Made by a program: the position numbers and the translations under genes. From positions 1 to 7,380 of the forward strand of contig JAIDLO010000001.1 in NCBI GenBank assembly GCA_029050995.1: a stretch of 7,380 nucleotides of DNA, in the 5' to 3' direction. This DNA comes from Eubacterium sp. (GTDB taxonomy: Bacteria > Bacillota > Clostridia > Oscillospirales > Acutalibacteraceae). Of the stretch, positions 5,578-7,380 are shown one piece after another; the first letter of the stretch is position 1; every line of letters begins with the position of its first letter. The notes under the pieces are model-generated. The model made no database searches. It was not told the DNA's origin and saw only the letters and a program-made list of their open reading frames with translations.

Positions 5578-5610
5578 GGGCGAGCATTGCTCGTCCGCTT
5601 TTTATTTTTT
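5578..5610 (+). terminator. Second, tandem terminator-like hairpin
   Basis: An eight-pair stem (5578-5585 with 5589-5596, one G-T) with an ATT loop is followed by GC and a T-rich run into the 3' end of the convergent ATPase gene. The G-run before it lets other registers form (5570-5573 can pair with 5595-5598). It could be a backup terminator or a copy of a small dispersed palindrome. Confidence 0.5.
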
Positions 5611-7380
5611 ATTCCTATAATGTAATGCTCTTAACGAATTTGCAACGGCAATCAGGCAAACGCCGACATCGCCGAACACGGCAAGCCACATTGCGTTTTC
5701 ATCAAATATTCCAACGGCACAGCCTGCTATAATCAAAAGCTTAACGGCAATACTGAAAACAATATTTTCCTTAACAATTCGCATTGTTTTGCGTGCTATT
5801 CTTCTGCCGACAGGGATTTTTGAAAGACTGTCGCCCATAATAACAACATCAGCCGCTTCAATTGCGGCATCTGCGCCGATTCCGCCCATAGCAACACCCA
5901 AATCCGCTTCTGCAAGAACAGGGGCATCATTAATTCCATCGCCTGTATAAAGCACAAGTGTGCCGTCCTGCTTTTTAAGCGCTTTAACCTTTTCAACCTT
6001 TTCATCGGGCATAAGCTTTGCATAGTACGCATCCATGCCTGCTTTTTCGGAAATATCCTTTGCAATCGGCTCTTTATCGCCTGTTAACATAACTGTTTTT
6101 GAAAAGCCAAGTTTTTTCATTTCGGCAATCGCTTCCTTGCTGTCTGTTTTAATCACATCAGCAAATACGATATCGCCCAAAAATTCTTCTTCACTGCAAA
6201 GATAAATTGCCGTGCCGATCAGCTCTGTTTCTTTAAAATCAACACCCGCCGTTGCCATAAGCTTTTCATTGCCTGCAAAATACTTTTTACCGTTTACAAC
6301 TGCAGAAACGCCCATGCCTGCATAATTCTTCGCATTCTCAATCTTTAAATCATCCGCATAATGCCCGAATGCAAGATTGATTGATTTTGCAATCGGGTGC
6401 GTTGAATATCTTTCACAGGCAGCAATAATTGCAAGAAGCTCTCTGTGCTCAACCGTATTTTCACAATGGCAATGCACACATTCGCAATTTACATATTCAA
6501 ATTTACCGCTTGTAATTGTTCCTGTTTTATCAAAAACGGCAGTGTTGCATCTTGCAAGCATTTCAAGATAATTGCTTCCCTTTATCAGTATGCCCTGCTT
6601 TGAGGAAGCGCCAAGCCCTGCAAAAAAGCCAAGCGGAATTGAAATAACAATTGCGCAAGGGCAGGAAACAACAAGGGCAGACAAGCCTCTGTAAATCCAT
6701 TCACTCCAGCTTTGCTTAAAGAAAAGCGGCGGCACAACAATGATAAGAAATGCAATCAGGCAGACCGCAGGAGTGTAAATTTTCGCAAAACGGCTGATAA
6801 ATTTTTCAGCGTTGCTCTTCTTGCTGTCTGTATTCTCAATCATTTCAAGAATTCTTGCTGTGGTAGACTCGCTGTACGGCTTCGTTGCCTTGATAACCAG
6901 CATGCCGTCTAAATTCACAGAACCGGAAAGCACTTCATTGCCCTCAGACATTGAAACGGGAATGCTCTCGCCCGTTAAAGCAGACATATCAACCTCTGCA
7001 TTTCCATTCACGATAACGCCGTCCAGATGAATCATCTGGCCCGGATCAACAATAAATTCTTCGCCTGCCTGAACCTCTTCGGGCTGAACCTCAAGCTGTT
7101 TGCCGTTTCTGATAACCTTAACAGATTCGGGCTTGTTTTCAATCATATCGGAAATGGATTTTCTGCTTTTACCGACAGCCAGATCCTGCAGAAATTCGCC
7201 GATTGTATAAAGCAGAACAACAGCACAGCCCTCAGTATATTCCCCGATTGCAAATGCACCGATTGATGCAATACCCATAAGCAGATTTTCATTGAAAATG
7301 TTGCCGTGCATAATGCCCTCAACGGCTTCTTTAATGATAATGAAGCCGACAACATGATAGGAAATGCAGAAGCAAATCAA
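5602..7380 (-). CDS. Zinc/cadmium-type P1B-ATPase (heavy-metal efflux), N-terminus beyond the window
   Basis: A 592-residue fragment is visible; the frame is open at the right edge. The leftmost codon on that edge is TTG, so the true start, the first membrane helices and any N-terminal metal-binding domain are missing. Motifs (fragment numbering): TGES (136-139, actuator), SCPC (239-242, transmembrane metal site), DKTGT (284-288, phosphorylated D284), HP (328-329, nucleotide domain), MLTGD (431-435) and GDGINDAP (480-487). The last two helices carry the lysine of SIAVKLLI (K547) and the DVG (571-573) that, with CPC, define the P1B-2 Zn/Cd/Pb class (ZntA/CadA). It would export divalent metal from the cytoplasm using ATP. 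Just after DKTGT lies a Cys/His cluster (C299, C301, H303, C304, H305, C306) not typical of that position. No metal-responsive regulator is seen in the window. It converges on the B12 locus, so they share no promoter. Confidence 0.95.
   Translation of the reverse strand: MICFCISYHVVGFIIIKEAVEGIMHGNIFNENLLMGIASIGAFAIGEYTEGCAVVLLYTIGEFLQDLAVGKSRKSISDMIENKPESVKVIRNGKQLEVQPEEVQAGEEFIVDPGQMIHLDGVIVNGNAEVDMSALTGESIPVSMSEGNEVLSGSVNLDGMLVIKATKPYSESTTARILEMIENTDSKKSNAEKFISRFAKIYTPAVCLIAFLIIVVPPLFFKQSWSEWIYRGLSALVVSCPCAIVISIPLGFFAGLGASSKQGILIKGSNYLEMLARCNTAVFDKTGTITSGKFEYVNCECVHCHCENTVEHRELLAIIAACERYSTHPIAKSINLAFGHYADDLKIENAKNYAGMGVSAVVNGKKYFAGNEKLMATAGVDFKETELIGTAIYLCSEEEFLGDIVFADVIKTDSKEAIAEMKKLGFSKTVMLTGDKEPIAKDISEKAGMDAYYAKLMPDEKVEKVKALKKQDGTLVLYTGDGINDAPVLAEADLGVAMGGIGADAAIEAADVVIMGDSLSKIPVGRRIARKTMRIVKENIVFSIAVKLLIIAGCAVGIFDENAMWLAVFGDVGVCLIAVANSLRALHYRNKK

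Noticed and set aside
5796..6065. Open frames in other registers inside the ATPase gene, on both strands
   Set aside because: They overlap a long conserved gene with complete P-type motifs, have skewed composition and no ribosome binding sites.
5602..7380. The P-type ATPase as a cobalt pump linked to the B12 locus
   Set aside because: CPC with the terminal K and DxG marks the Zn/Cd class, not the SPC-type cobalt class, and the gene is convergent with its own transcription.

Overview
The window looks like a moderately AT-rich genome of a Gram-positive anaerobe in the Bacillota, most likely a gut-type Clostridia (Oscillospiraceae/Ruminococcaceae-like). The evidence is strong AGGAGG-type ribosome binding sites, consensus sigma-A promoters, DegV and GH25 proteins, a BirA with an N-terminal DNA-binding domain, and a surface protein with an xPxTG-type sortase tail. 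The taxonomy is inference from content only. No tRNA, rRNA, CRISPR array or insertion sequence was seen.

Layout. At 11-598 (+) lies a HAD-superfamily phosphatase with a membrane-like segment. At 713-1558 (+) lies a DegV (FakB-like) fatty-acid-binding protein behind its own extended -10 promoter. At 1642-2586 (+) lies birA, preceded by a hairpin and by a candidate BirA operator that covers its own Shine-Dalgarno and start. Overlapping the birA stop is a membrane-anchored GH25 muramidase (2580-3377, +). A bidirectional terminator separates it from a convergent gene at 3419-4141 (-), which encodes a membrane-anchored protein with a Ser/Lys/Glu-rich stalk and a DUF4430 (transcobalamin C-terminal-like) domain.

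The centre of interest is 3419-5520. A near-perfect sigma-A promoter (TTGACA-N17-TATAAT) drives a cobalamin riboswitch (about 4204-4409). The riboswitch leads straight into a secreted protein (4438-5520, +) with prenyltransferase/squalene-cyclase-like alpha-toroid repeats and a SPATG cell-wall sorting signal. Vertebrate transcobalamin and intrinsic factor hold B12 between an alpha/alpha-toroid domain and a C-terminal beta domain. Here the two equivalents lie in separate, divergent genes on either side of a B12 riboswitch. This suggests a split, surface-displayed corrinoid-binding pair. The divergent promoters overlap at their -35 hexamers, and the minus-strand promoter places +1 exactly on an ATG, which predicts a leaderless mRNA.

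Tandem terminators (5537-5610) end the riboswitch operon. Convergent to it is a Zn/Cd-type P1B-ATPase (5602-7380, -), whose N-terminus lies beyond the right edge. It carries an unusual Cys/His-rich cluster just after the phosphorylation motif.
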